Positions 52,643 through 61,163 of a stretch of 64,000 nucleotides of DNA are shown here, in pieces. Below the pieces are notes generated by a model. That model had not been told where the DNA came from, made no database searches, and saw nothing but the letters and a program-made list of their open reading frames with translations. Numbering within the stretch: the first letter of the stretch is position 1; the number at the start of each line of letters is the position of its first letter. The stretch is taken from assembly GCF_001625595.1 (NCBI RefSeq), contig NZ_AUXT01000143.1, forward strand, positions 1 to 64,000. Reading direction: 5' to 3'. Both the position numbers and the translations under genes were made by a program. The DNA is from Pseudoalteromonas luteoviolacea NCIMB 1942 (GTDB taxonomy: Bacteria > Pseudomonadota > Gammaproteobacteria > Enterobacterales > Alteromonadaceae).

Positions 52643-54454
52643 ATGTCGGCAAAATTTAAACTCAGCCTAAGCGCGGTATTCGTCGCTGGGGCGCTCTCTC
52701 TGAGTGGCTGTAACTCGACAACAAGTGAAAAACTAACAGAAAAAGACGCTGAAGCATTCCTAGTACAAGCTGAAGAACAGCTTTTAGACCTGACAGTCAG
52801 AAGTAGCCGTGCAGCTTGGATATACGCTAACTTTATTACAGAAGATACTGCTGCACTCTCTGCTGAAGTTGGCGAAGAATACACAGCGACACTTGTTGCC
52901 CTTGCGAATGAAGCTGCAAAATTTGATGACCTAGAACTTAGCTATGATAACCGTCGTAAGCTTGACAAATTAAAATTAAACCTAACGCTGCCAGCGCCGA
53001 AAGATCCGGCTAAAACAGCAGAGTTAGCAAAGCTTTCAGCAGATTTAGATGGCCTTTATGGCAAAGGTAAATACTGTAAAGAAGGCAAATGCTTGAGCTT
53101 AGGTGATATGACAGCCAAAATGGCCAACAGCCGTGATTACGAAGAGCTATTAGATATATGGCAAGGTTGGCGCGATGTTTCTAAACCAATGCGCCCTCTT
53201 TATAAAGACTTAGTATCTCTTGCAAATGAAGGAGCCAATGAGCTTGGCTATGCTGACACAGGCGCTATGTGGCGTAGTAAATATGATATGCCAGCGGATG
53301 ATTTCGCTAAAGAGCTAGACCGTATTTGGGGCCAAGTTAAACCTTTATATAACTCTCTTCACTGCCACGTGCGTGCAAAACTTGGTGAAAAATACGGCGA
53401 AGACAAAGTGCCTCAAAATCAGCCAATTCCTGCACACTTACTTGGCAACATGTGGGCACAATCGTGGGGTAATATCTATGATTTAGTTGCACCAGAAAAT
53501 GCAGATCCAGGTTATGACTTGACGGAGTTACTTAAGCAGCACGACTACGATGCTATTAAGATGACGAAAGGTGCAGAAAAGTTCTTTACTTCAATGGGCT
53601 TTGAACCTTTGCCAGAAACATTCTGGACACGTTCACTGTTTTTGAAACCAAAAGATCGTGATGTACAGTGCCATGCTTCTGCGTGGAACTTAGACTCTAA
53701 AGATGATTTGCGTATCAAAATGTGTATTCAGCAAACCGGTGAAGAGTTTTCAGTTATTCACCATGAGCTAGGCCATAACTTCTATCAACGTGCATACAAC
53801 AAACTACCTCTTTACTACCAAGAGAGCGCGAATGATGGTTTCCATGAAGCAATTGGTGACACTATCGCACTATCGGTCACACCTGGGTATCTAAAAGAAA
53901 TCGGTTTATTAGATCACGTACCTGATGAGTCAAAAGACATCGGCTTACTAATGAAAATGGCAATGGATAAAGTTGCTTTCATTCCGTTTGGTTTACTTGT
54001 TGACCAGTGGCGTTGGAAAGTTTACTCCGGTGAAATAAGCCCAGAGCAATACAACCAAGCTTGGTGGGAACTGCGTGAAAAATACCAAGGTGTTAAGGCA
54101 CCTGTTGCGCGTACAGAAACTGACTTCGATCCAGGTGCAAAATATCATGTCCCAGGAAATGTTCCTTATACGCGTTACTTCTTAGCTCATATTCTTCAGT
54201 TTGAATTCCACAAGTCTCTATGTGAAATTGCTGGCAGCAAAGAAGCTATCCACCGTTGTTCAGTTTATAACTCGAAAGAAGCTGGTGAGCGATTGAATAC
54301 CATGCTTGAAATGGGCAGCAGTCGTCCATGGCAAGAAGCACTTGAAACAGTAACAGGTAGCAAGCAGATGGATGCAACGGCAATCCTTGACTACTTCGCA
54401 CCTTTACAAGCATACCTAGACGAGCAAAATAAAAATCGCCAGTGTGGCTGGTAA
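52643..54454 (+). CDS. M2 family peptidyl-dipeptidase (ACE-like), lipoprotein
   Basis: The protein has 603 residues with a lipoprotein signal (L-S-G-C, Cys about residue 23). The zinc motif H-E-L-G-H (His374, Glu375, His378) is followed about 24 residues later by E-A-I-G-D, which supplies the third ligand. This gluzincin pattern, with G-x-x-x-D-x-W-R-W-x-V-Y and the R-Y-F-L-A-H block, is that of the angiotensin-converting-enzyme family, which removes C-terminal dipeptides. It is probably anchored in the outer membrane facing the periplasm and, with the S9 peptidase, used for peptide nutrition. Confidence 0.93.
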   Translation: MSAKFKLSLSAVFVAGALSLSGCNSTTSEKLTEKDAEAFLVQAEEQLLDLTVRSSRAAWIYANFITEDTAALSAEVGEEYTATLVALANEAAKFDDLELSYDNRRKLDKLKLNLTLPAPKDPAKTAELAKLSADLDGLYGKGKYCKEGKCLSLGDMTAKMANSRDYEELLDIWQGWRDVSKPMRPLYKDLVSLANEGANELGYADTGAMWRSKYDMPADDFAKELDRIWGQVKPLYNSLHCHVRAKLGEKYGEDKVPQNQPIPAHLLGNMWAQSWGNIYDLVAPENADPGYDLTELLKQHDYDAIKMTKGAEKFFTSMGFEPLPETFWTRSLFLKPKDRDVQCHASAWNLDSKDDLRIKMCIQQTGEEFSVIHHELGHNFYQRAYNKLPLYYQESANDGFHEAIGDTIALSVTPGYLKEIGLLDHVPDESKDIGLLMKMAMDKVAFIPFGLLVDQWRWKVYSGEISPEQYNQAWWELREKYQGVKAPVARTETDFDPGAKYHVPGNVPYTRYFLAHILQFEFHKSLCEIAGSKEAIHRCSVYNSKEAGERLNTMLEMGSSRPWQEALETVTGSKQMDATAILDYFAPLQAYLDEQNKNRQCGW

Positions 54455-54467
54455 CCGCTCTTCCTTT

Positions 54468-54500
54468 AGATAGTGCAACAATAGTTGCACTATCTCTTTC
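54468..54500 (+). terminator. terminator after the M2 peptidase
   Basis: AGATAGTGCAAC (54468-54479) and GTTGCACTATCT (54484-54495) form a perfect 12-bp stem with an AATA loop, followed by CTTTC. It lies 14 bases after the stop codon. Confidence 0.85.
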
Positions 54501-54581
54501 AATTCGCCATATCTTGCAACAATTTTTTTCTTCCTCCTCTTTAAAAATATAGCTAAAGTATTGATATCAAGAGGAGAACAT

Positions 54582-55391
54582 ATGAACTTTCATCGTACCT
54601 GGCTGTATAGTCAGTTTGAACTAACCCGCCTATTTGCTACTAAAAGGGGCTGGCTCGCCGTAACCGCGTTTTCGCTGGTATGGTTTATGGTCCTACGCTA
54701 TCCAATTTACAACGCGGTGCCATTTCTTAATAGTCCTGAATTTGAAGGCTTTGTCAGCCAACTGGCTGGCACAATTGGACTCAACAGTTTGGTCTCTTGG
54801 CCTGAAGCTGAACTCGCGATATTTTGGGTTATTGCGTTATTTACCTTTCCGATGTTTGCTTTGTTCGTTACCGCAGATCAAACAGTTGAAGATAGAAACC
54901 GAGGTACTGTTCGTTTCCTAACGTTGAGAAGTGCACGATTTGAACTGTTATTAGGACGCTTTTTTGGCCAAGTAATGATATTAGCCGCTTTGATTGGTTT
55001 GGTAAGCATTGCTACGTTAGTCATGATGAGTATGCGTGATACCGGTTTAGTAGGGGCTGGGCTAATCAAATCGGTCGCAATATGGGCTAAATTATTAGTG
55101 ACATGTTTGCCGTTTATCGCACTGATGAGCTTACTAAACTTAGTAACTAATTCTGCGCGGATGAGCATTGTATTTGCGATTTTATTTTTTACCATTGTCG
55201 CTTCAATAATCACTTACATTGGCGATGTATATCCAATGTTTGCTTGGCTAAATTACTTGATCCCTGGGCATCATATTGGCGATATAACAGGCTGGCAAAG
55301 CAGCTCTAACTTCGCTCTAGTCTTGCCAATTTTCCAAGCTGCTGCACTACTGGGTGCTGCACAATTCATTTTGCGGGAGCGTGACCTATGA
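54582..55391 (+). CDS. ABC-2 type transporter permease
   Basis: The start is ATG 54582, with AGGAG five bases upstream; a start seven codons earlier would place that site inside the gene. The 269-residue protein has about six hydrophobic segments, and between segments 2 and 3 the conserved T-V-E-D-R-N-R-G-T-V-R-F-L-T-L-R of ABC-2 permeases (ABC-2 NatB/CcmB-like). Its last four bases overlap the ATPase gene (ATGA), so the two are translationally coupled and form one exporter. The substrate is unknown. Confidence 0.9.
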   Translation: MNFHRTWLYSQFELTRLFATKRGWLAVTAFSLVWFMVLRYPIYNAVPFLNSPEFEGFVSQLAGTIGLNSLVSWPEAELAIFWVIALFTFPMFALFVTADQTVEDRNRGTVRFLTLRSARFELLLGRFFGQVMILAALIGLVSIATLVMMSMRDTGLVGAGLIKSVAIWAKLLVTCLPFIALMSLLNLVTNSARMSIVFAILFFTIVASIITYIGDVYPMFAWLNYLIPGHHIGDITGWQSSSNFALVLPIFQAAALLGAAQFILRERDL

Positions 55392-56290
55392 GCACAGTTA
55401 TAGAAGTGAGTGCACTGTCAAAGTCCTTTGGTGCAAAACAAGCATTATCCGGTGTTAACTTCAAAATAGAGCAAGGGAGTACGGTCGCTTTAGTGGGTCC
55501 AAATGGCGCGGGTAAAACCACCCTATTCAGCATTATTTGTGGCTACCTCAAGCCAGACACGGGGCATGTCGATATCATCGGGCATCCGCCACGCAGTGCA
55601 GCTTTATTCAGTAAGTTAAGTGCACTTCCACAAGACGCGCAGCTCGACCCCAAGTTTTCAGTAGCTAAACAACTAAGCTTTTACGCACAATTGCAAGGTA
55701 TGGACAAAAAGTCAGCTTTAGCTGATACCCAACGGGTACTAGAGCTTGTTGACTTGTCACATGTGGCACAATCCAAAACATCAGAGTTATCGCATGGAAT
55801 GCGCAAGCGAGTATGCATTGCACAAGCCTTATTGGGCAACCCGGAAATTGTTCTACTCGATGAAGCCACTGCCGGTTTAGACCCCAAAAATGCCAAAGCG
55901 ATTAGAAACCTCATCGCTTCCTTAAGAGGCAACATTACTTTTATTTTGAGTTCACACGACCTCAGTGAGTTAGAACGCCTATGTGACACGGTCTTGTATT
56001 TAGAGCAAGGACAGTTGAGTAGTCATCAAAGTGACCTGCACCAAACACAACAAGGGAGCTATATCACACTACAAATGCTTAATCTCAACGACCAAATGCA
56101 GGCCCAAATAGCACAATTGCAAGGGGTAACAAATGTTAAGCAAACTCAGTCCGACGAACTGGTGATAGAATATACCAAGCACGCGGAACCGTTAGATTTG
56201 TCACTACTGACTTTAATACATAAAAATCAATGGACCTATAAGCAAATCGTGAATGGTAGAACCTTGGAAAACCAGCTGTTTGTTGACTGA
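55388..56290 (+). CDS. ABC transporter ATP-binding protein
   Basis: This 300-residue ATPase has Walker A (G-P-N-G-A-G-K-T-T, about residues 37-45), a Q-loop, the signature L-S-H-G-M-R-K-R (S-H-G rather than the usual S-G-G), Walker B (I-V-L-L-D-E-A-T-A-G-L-D-P) and the H-loop in S-S-H-D-L. A C-terminal segment of about 80 residues after the ATPase core is typical of ABC-2 (NatA/CcmA-like) exporters. It pairs with the permease that overlaps its start. Confidence 0.95.
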   Translation: MSTVIEVSALSKSFGAKQALSGVNFKIEQGSTVALVGPNGAGKTTLFSIICGYLKPDTGHVDIIGHPPRSAALFSKLSALPQDAQLDPKFSVAKQLSFYAQLQGMDKKSALADTQRVLELVDLSHVAQSKTSELSHGMRKRVCIAQALLGNPEIVLLDEATAGLDPKNAKAIRNLIASLRGNITFILSSHDLSELERLCDTVLYLEQGQLSSHQSDLHQTQQGSYITLQMLNLNDQMQAQIAQLQGVTNVKQTQSDELVIEYTKHAEPLDLSLLTLIHKNQWTYKQIVNGRTLENQLFVD

Positions 56291-56311
56291 GCCCCAAACT
56301 AAAATACAAGT

Positions 56312-56337
56312 GCCTCTGCTAACCAGAGGCGTTTTTC
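56312..56337 (+). terminator. terminator of the ABC transporter operon
   Basis: GCCTCTG (56312-56318) pairs with CAGAGGC (56324-56330), followed by GTTTTT. It is a standard factor-independent terminator 22 bases after the stop. Confidence 0.9.
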
Positions 56338-56365
56338 TCGTCTATTTACATGCGAAAGGCCTTCA

Positions 56366-56804
56366 TTGAGAACCTTACGTTTAATACACCATACAAAATC
56401 GAGTTGGGCAGTTCCATCCCTTGGTGACCTCGAAAGACCTCTCAAAAATAAGGGCGTAAAACGTGCGTCTCAACTTGCACTGCAACTCGGCTCTCGGGTT
56501 ACTGCCCGACAGTATGTTTTTCAGCAGCTCTGCAAAACGCGCACTAGACACAGCCAAAATCATTCACCAAACTTGCGCACCACAAATCCCGCTAAATATA
56601 TACGTCCCATTGTATACATTTTGTGAGCATGAACACCACTTTGCTATTCAAGACCTAGATGAACCAGCACCAGACTGCCAAGATATTTGTATTATTGCTC
56701 ATAACCCGACTTTAACATTACTGGCAAACAGTCTCAATGCAACGCGAATTGAAAATATCACCACTGCTGTGCGCCTTGTTATTCAGAGCCACTCTGATTG
56801 CTGA
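56366..56804 (+). pseudogene. SixA-like phosphohistidine phosphatase pseudogene
   Basis: Two overlapping frames rebuild a histidine phosphatase. The first reads L-R-L-I-H-H-T-K-S-S-W, then L-G-D-L-E-R-P-L-K-N-K-G up to about 56500. The second reads L-L-P-D-S-M-F-F-S-S-S-A-K-R-A-L-D-T-A-K-I-I, then I-I-A-H-N-P-T-L-T-L-L-A-N-S to the stop at 56804. The frame shift lies near 56493-56505. In addition, the catalytic R-H-(G/A) at the start is replaced by H-H-T, so the arginine is lost as well. Both changes argue for a true pseudogene rather than a sequencing error. Confidence 0.8.
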
Positions 56805-56988
56805 GCACAACTCAACCCTACCAATTGCCAATATCAATCCCACCGCTTCATGCATTGAAGACTGCAACCCTTCTTTATTAACTTTCGTTGCAGCGGTATC
56901 ATCACAGCTGTGTATTTACCTACAATTTAAACTTTTAAACACGCGGTAAATTCTCATTTTAAGAATTTCACAAATAAGGTCATTAAGT

Positions 56989-57627
56989 ATGAAGACGGCG
57001 ATTGTATTGGGAGCTACCGGGCTCATTGGAAAACATTTAATTGAGCAGCTTATACAATGCAACGACATCGGGAAGATAATTGCGATTGCACGTAGGCCCA
57101 TTGATTTCGGTACTGAAAAAGTCGTCTGTGAGCAGGTTTGCTTTGACCGACTCACCGATTACGCAGATGTATTTCAAGGTGACATTCTTTTTTCATGCTT
57201 AGGTACAACCAAAAAACAGGCGGGTTCTATTTCATTGCAACGCAAAGTAGATTTTGACTACCAGCTTCAAGTTGCACAAATTGCCGCTGACAATAAAGTT
57301 TCACACTATTTTCTAGTGTCTTCAAGCGGTGCAAATGCGCAAAGTCGCAACCCATATTTAAAAATGAAAGGGCAACTTGAAGATGAAATCAGCAAACTGA
57401 GTTTTGATAAGACCTGTATTATTCAACCCTCGCTACTACTAGGTAAACGCGATCATTTTCGCCTCGCAGAAACTCTTGGTGCCCACATTCTACCCATTGT
57501 GTGCAAAATACCGGGCCTTGATAAGTTCAGACCAATTTTGGGGGAACAAGTCGCCATTAAGATGGTAAAGATCAGCCATACACAAACCTATGGTAAAAGG
57601 ACCTTTAAACAGGATGAACTTTTTTAG
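56989..57627 (+). CDS. NAD(P)-binding Rossmann-fold protein (TIP30/Fmp52-like)
   Basis: The 212-residue protein opens with V-L-G-A-T-G-L-I-G-K-H-L, the nucleotide-binding loop of atypical SDRs. It continues with the conserved C-L-G-T-T segment, V-S-S-S-G-A-N, P-Y-L-x-M-K (the YxxxK-like site) and I-I-Q-P-S-L-L-L-G-K-R. This set is typical of the NAD(P)H-binding family related to HTATIP2/TIP30. The substrate is unknown. AAGG lies nine bases before the ATG. It stands alone after the SixA-like remnant. Confidence 0.88.
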   Translation: MKTAIVLGATGLIGKHLIEQLIQCNDIGKIIAIARRPIDFGTEKVVCEQVCFDRLTDYADVFQGDILFSCLGTTKKQAGSISLQRKVDFDYQLQVAQIAADNKVSHYFLVSSSGANAQSRNPYLKMKGQLEDEISKLSFDKTCIIQPSLLLGKRDHFRLAETLGAHILPIVCKIPGLDKFRPILGEQVAIKMVKISHTQTYGKRTFKQDELF

Positions 57628-57675
57628 CCTCTACATAGGGTAAATGGCTAAGCAGTTAAGCTAGCCCTCTCCCCG

Positions 57676-58062
57676 CTATTTCGAGGGGCTTAAATCTTTG
57701 ACATAACCTGCGCATGTACACTGAATTTCACGCCCTTTTACCTTGATACGCCAACTAAGCTTGGTATCAGATGCCAAAGTATCTGGATTATATCGATGGC
57801 TTTGGTTTCTCATACATGCCTTAAGCTCTTGTTGTGAGTAGTTCTGAGAATCCTTTAAAGTTGGATAACCTGATTCTACACATGCACCAACAACATATTT
57901 TGCCACAGTCAGCATTAAATTGCTCACCTCTGTTTCGTCTGACTTCGCCTCAGGTTTCTGAGAAGCCCCCTGCTGACCTTGATTGCCTTCGCATGCTACA
58001 AGGGGCACAAAGCTCAATGCAATTATATAGAAACAAATTGAAGTAGTGGGTTTTTCTTTCAT
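57676..58062 (-). CDS. putative lipoprotein of unknown function
   Basis: The 128-residue protein has a lipoprotein-type signal (F-V-P-L-V-A-C, Cys at residue 24) and a Gln/Glu/Ser-rich linker. The small domain contains four cysteines, including the terminal pair in I-Q-C-T-C-A-G-Y, suggesting disulfides. It resembles no family I know. GAGCGAGT before the ATG is at best a weak ribosome site. It is transcribed divergently from the D-lactate dehydrogenase gene. Confidence 0.65.
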   Translation of the reverse strand: MKEKPTTSICFYIIALSFVPLVACEGNQGQQGASQKPEAKSDETEVSNLMLTVAKYVVGACVESGYPTLKDSQNYSQQELKACMRNQSHRYNPDTLASDTKLSWRIKVKGREIQCTCAGYVKDLSPSK

Positions 58063-58268
58063 ACGTTTTACTCGCTCCTTGTGATTGACTCAAGCTTAGA
58101 GCAACTAGATAGGTTTGCCTTTAAATCTATTCATCTAACCCAACTTGTACCGAATAAAATACTTTTTATCATGTAAATCATTCGATTCACTCCCACTGTT
58201 GCTTACGGTATACTAAAACCCAATCTCCCATCAGCAATGCCAATACTAACATTCATTTAGAGAGTAGC

Positions 58269-59969
58269 ATGACCAGTAACGCCCCACACAACACCCTAAT
58301 TCAAGAGTTAAAATCTATCGTTGGAAATAGCTTTGTACTTACTGACGGCACAAAAAAGCAACCCTATACCAAAGGGTTTAGATTTGGCTCCGGTGAGGCA
58401 CTCGCCGTAATTAGGCCTGCTACCTTGTTTGAAATATGGCAATCACTTGAAGCATGTGTTGATGCTGATGTCATTGTCATCATGCAGGCAGCTAATACCG
58501 GTCTAACTGGTGGCTCAACACCTGATGGTAAAGACTATGACCGCCCTATTGTGATCATCAGCACTATGCGCATTGATGATATTCAACTTGTTGATAATGC
58601 TAAGCAGATTGTTGGCCTTGCTGGCAGTACGTTATTCGGTCTTGAAGATACGTTGGCGCCACATGGTCGTGAACCACACTCAGTGATCGGGTCATCCTGT
58701 ATTGGCGCTTCAATCGTTGGGGGCATTTGTAATAACTCAGGTGGCGCACTGGTTCAACGTGGGCCTGCGTACACAGAAATGTCTTTGTTTGCTCAAATTG
58801 ATGATCAGGGCAAGCTGTCATTGATCAACAACCTAGGTATTAACTTAGGTGACTCGCCTAAAGAGATCCTGACCAATCTACAAACTAAAAACTACACTGA
58901 TGCAGACGTGCACTTTCCTGAGCTTAGAGCTTCTGATGATGAATACCACGAACGCGTGCGCGACGTCGATGCAGAAACCCCTTCTCGCTTTAATAATGAT
59001 GGTCGTAGGCTGTATGAATCCTCAGGTTGTGCGGGTAAATTAGCAGTATTCGCAGTACGACTTGACACCTACCCTGTGCCAGAGAAGCATCAAGTATTTT
59101 ATGTCGGCACCAATGACTCTGCGGTCTTGGCTAAAATCAGGCGCGATATTTTATCAAAGTTCGAAAACTTGCCAGTGTCTGGCGAGTATCTGCATAGAGA
59201 TTGCTATGACGCATCTAAAAAGTACGGTAAAGATACCTTCCTTGTAATCGATAAACTAGGTTCAAAGTACATCCCAAAAATGTTCGCTATGAAACGGACG
59301 GTCGATCGTATCGCAGAGAACTTTAAGTTTTTACCAAATAAGTTTTCAGACCGTATCATGCAGTACTTAAGCTGTTTGTGGCCAAACCACCTGCCAAAGC
59401 GTATGGAAGAATACCGAGATCGCTATGAACACCATTGGATTGTAGAAATGAGCAATGCAGGTGTAGCTGAAGCTAAAGCCTATTTTGACGAGTTTTTCAA
59501 GACCCATGATGGTAGCTATTTCGAGTGTACTGAAGACGAAGGTGAAAAAGCGATTTTACACCGCTTTGTAGCTGGTGGTGCAATCGGCCGTATGCAAACC
59601 ATGAATAGTAAAGAAATGGGCGCAATCATGACCATTGATGTCGCATTCCCTCGCAATGAACAAGATTGGTTTGAACAACTTCCGCCAGAAATTGATGACC
59701 AAATCGCAGTCAAACTTTATTACGGTCACCTGTTTTGCCATGTGATGCACCAAAACTACATAATGAAGCCAGGTGTTGACGCTAAGGCAGTGAAGAATAA
59801 AATCCTAAAAACGTTTGATGAACGCGGTGCTGAATACCCAGCAGAACATAATGTTGGACATGAATATTTTGCAAAAGATGCACTAAAATCATTTTACAAA
59901 AAATTAGACCCTACCAACTCATTTAACCCTGGTATTGGTAAAACCAGTAAATGTAAGCATTGGCACTAA
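58269..59969 (+). CDS. dld: quinone-dependent D-lactate dehydrogenase
   Basis: This 566-residue peripheral membrane flavoprotein oxidises D-lactate to pyruvate and passes electrons to quinone. The FAD-binding (PCMH) domain shows I-R-P-A-T-L-F-E-I-W, A-A-N-T-G-L-T-G-G-S-T-P and G-S-S-C-I-G-A-S-I-V-G-G-I-C-N-N-S-G-G. The Dld-specific membrane-binding and C-terminal domains follow (H-W-I-V-E-M-S-N, E-H-N-V-G-H-E-Y, F-N-P-G-I-G-K-T-S). Length matches the E. coli enzyme (571). It is monocistronic, with a long inverted repeat after the stop. Confidence 0.95.
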   Translation: MTSNAPHNTLIQELKSIVGNSFVLTDGTKKQPYTKGFRFGSGEALAVIRPATLFEIWQSLEACVDADVIVIMQAANTGLTGGSTPDGKDYDRPIVIISTMRIDDIQLVDNAKQIVGLAGSTLFGLEDTLAPHGREPHSVIGSSCIGASIVGGICNNSGGALVQRGPAYTEMSLFAQIDDQGKLSLINNLGINLGDSPKEILTNLQTKNYTDADVHFPELRASDDEYHERVRDVDAETPSRFNNDGRRLYESSGCAGKLAVFAVRLDTYPVPEKHQVFYVGTNDSAVLAKIRRDILSKFENLPVSGEYLHRDCYDASKKYGKDTFLVIDKLGSKYIPKMFAMKRTVDRIAENFKFLPNKFSDRIMQYLSCLWPNHLPKRMEEYRDRYEHHWIVEMSNAGVAEAKAYFDEFFKTHDGSYFECTEDEGEKAILHRFVAGGAIGRMQTMNSKEMGAIMTIDVAFPRNEQDWFEQLPPEIDDQIAVKLYYGHLFCHVMHQNYIMKPGVDAKAVKNKILKTFDERGAEYPAEHNVGHEYFAKDALKSFYKKLDPTNSFNPGIGKTSKCKHWH

Positions 59970-59993
59970 CCTGCTGATTAACGCCTTTATTGT

Positions 59994-60027
59994 GTCTTAT
60001 CACTCATGATTTATTGAGTGATAAGAC
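59994..60027. terminator. perfect 13-bp inverted repeat after D-lactate dehydrogenase
   Basis: GTCTTATCACTCA (59994-60006) pairs with TGAGTGATAAGAC (60015-60027) around an 8-base loop, 24 bases after the stop. The stem is AT-rich and no T run follows, so it may act as a terminator or mRNA-stabilising hairpin. Confidence 0.55.
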
Positions 60028-60162
60028 GTTAATTGCTGTTGACGCCATTTGCTAAGTTAAAATCCCAATTATTCGCGATGAATTAAAATTTTTATATAAT
60101 CTATTTGAAACATTTTTGATACACTGTAACACTATTAAAAATATTCAAGTGTTGTAATACTT

Positions 60163-61107
60163 ATGAACCACCCTTTCAAAACAAGTGCTGTCGCACTTTG
60201 CACTCTGCTAACTTCCGCCTGTAACGCCACAAATCCAAGTAACGAAAACACACAAACAAAAAGTAACTTGCGCGTTGTCACTTGGAATATCGAACATTTG
60301 GCGGCAAATAACACTGAAGGCTGTAGGCCAAGAACAGAAAAGGAGCTATCTGAGTTACAAACATATGCACGATCGCTAAACGCCGACGTAATTGCATTTC
60401 AAGAAGTTGGTTCTGTGAAAGCGCTTGAAACCGTATTAGATCCACAAAAGTGGCAGCTAGTTATTTCAAACCGTGCTGATAGCCCTAGCTATACATGTCG
60501 CGGCAGTGGTTTAACTTCCACTCAGCAAAAAGTGGCCTTTGCAGTTAAAAAAAACCTTACTGTTGAAAAAGTTGTTCAACATAAACAATTTTCAGATTTA
60601 AAGATGGGTTTAAGAAGTGCGCTTGAAGTACAGCTTAATTATCGTGGCAAAACACTGAGTCTACTCAATGTACATCTAAAGAGCGGTTGTTTCGTGGATG
60701 ATTACCGCCGTTCAGACAAAGATTCGTGTAAGCTGTTAGCAAAACAAGTTCCATTGTTAGACAAGTGGGTTGAAGACAAAAGTAACGCCAACGCACAATT
60801 TATTGTGCTCGGTGATTTCAACCATCGACTTTCTGCACCATACAACCGCTTCAGCCGTGACCTTTACCATCCGAATGGCTTAGCAAATAAAGCGCCTAAC
60901 AATGTGACGAAATCAACACTATTTAACGCAAACTTAATGCTGACAGGCTGCCACCCATACTATCCGGCACCCATCGACCATGTATTAGTTTCTAAGACCT
61001 TAAAGTCAGACTATGTACAAAATAGTGCTCAATTCCACTACTTTGATAACATGGAGCCTAAGAAAATGCTAAGCGACCACTGTGCACTAAGTATTGCCTT
61101 AAAATAA
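60163..61107 (+). CDS. endonuclease/exonuclease/phosphatase family lipoprotein
   Basis: The 314-residue protein has a lipoprotein-like signal (T-S-A-C, Cys about residue 20) and then the full DNase I-fold motif set: T-W-N-I-E-H-L, A-F-Q-E-V-G (metal Glu), N-V-H-L-K-S-G-C, V-L-G-D-F-N-H-R, P-I-D-H-V-L-V and S-D-H-C-A-L-S. All catalytic residues are present. The substrate could be extracellular DNA, nucleotides or phospholipid headgroups. Several cysteines suggest disulfides in the exported protein. No strong ribosome site is seen. Confidence 0.9.
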   Translation: MNHPFKTSAVALCTLLTSACNATNPSNENTQTKSNLRVVTWNIEHLAANNTEGCRPRTEKELSELQTYARSLNADVIAFQEVGSVKALETVLDPQKWQLVISNRADSPSYTCRGSGLTSTQQKVAFAVKKNLTVEKVVQHKQFSDLKMGLRSALEVQLNYRGKTLSLLNVHLKSGCFVDDYRRSDKDSCKLLAKQVPLLDKWVEDKSNANAQFIVLGDFNHRLSAPYNRFSRDLYHPNGLANKAPNNVTKSTLFNANLMLTGCHPYYPAPIDHVLVSKTLKSDYVQNSAQFHYFDNMEPKKMLSDHCALSIALK

Positions 61108-61118
61108 GCACAAGTAGC

Positions 61119-61152
61119 ACCTAGCTGTACACCCTATTTTGTACAGCTAGGT
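61119..61152. terminator. bidirectional terminator between convergent genes
   Basis: ACCTAGCTGTAC (61119-61130) and GTACAGCTAGGT (61141-61152) form a perfect 12-bp stem. It lies between the plus-strand nuclease and the minus-strand serine hydrolase and probably serves both. Confidence 0.75.
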
Positions 61153-61163
61153 ACAATCAAACC

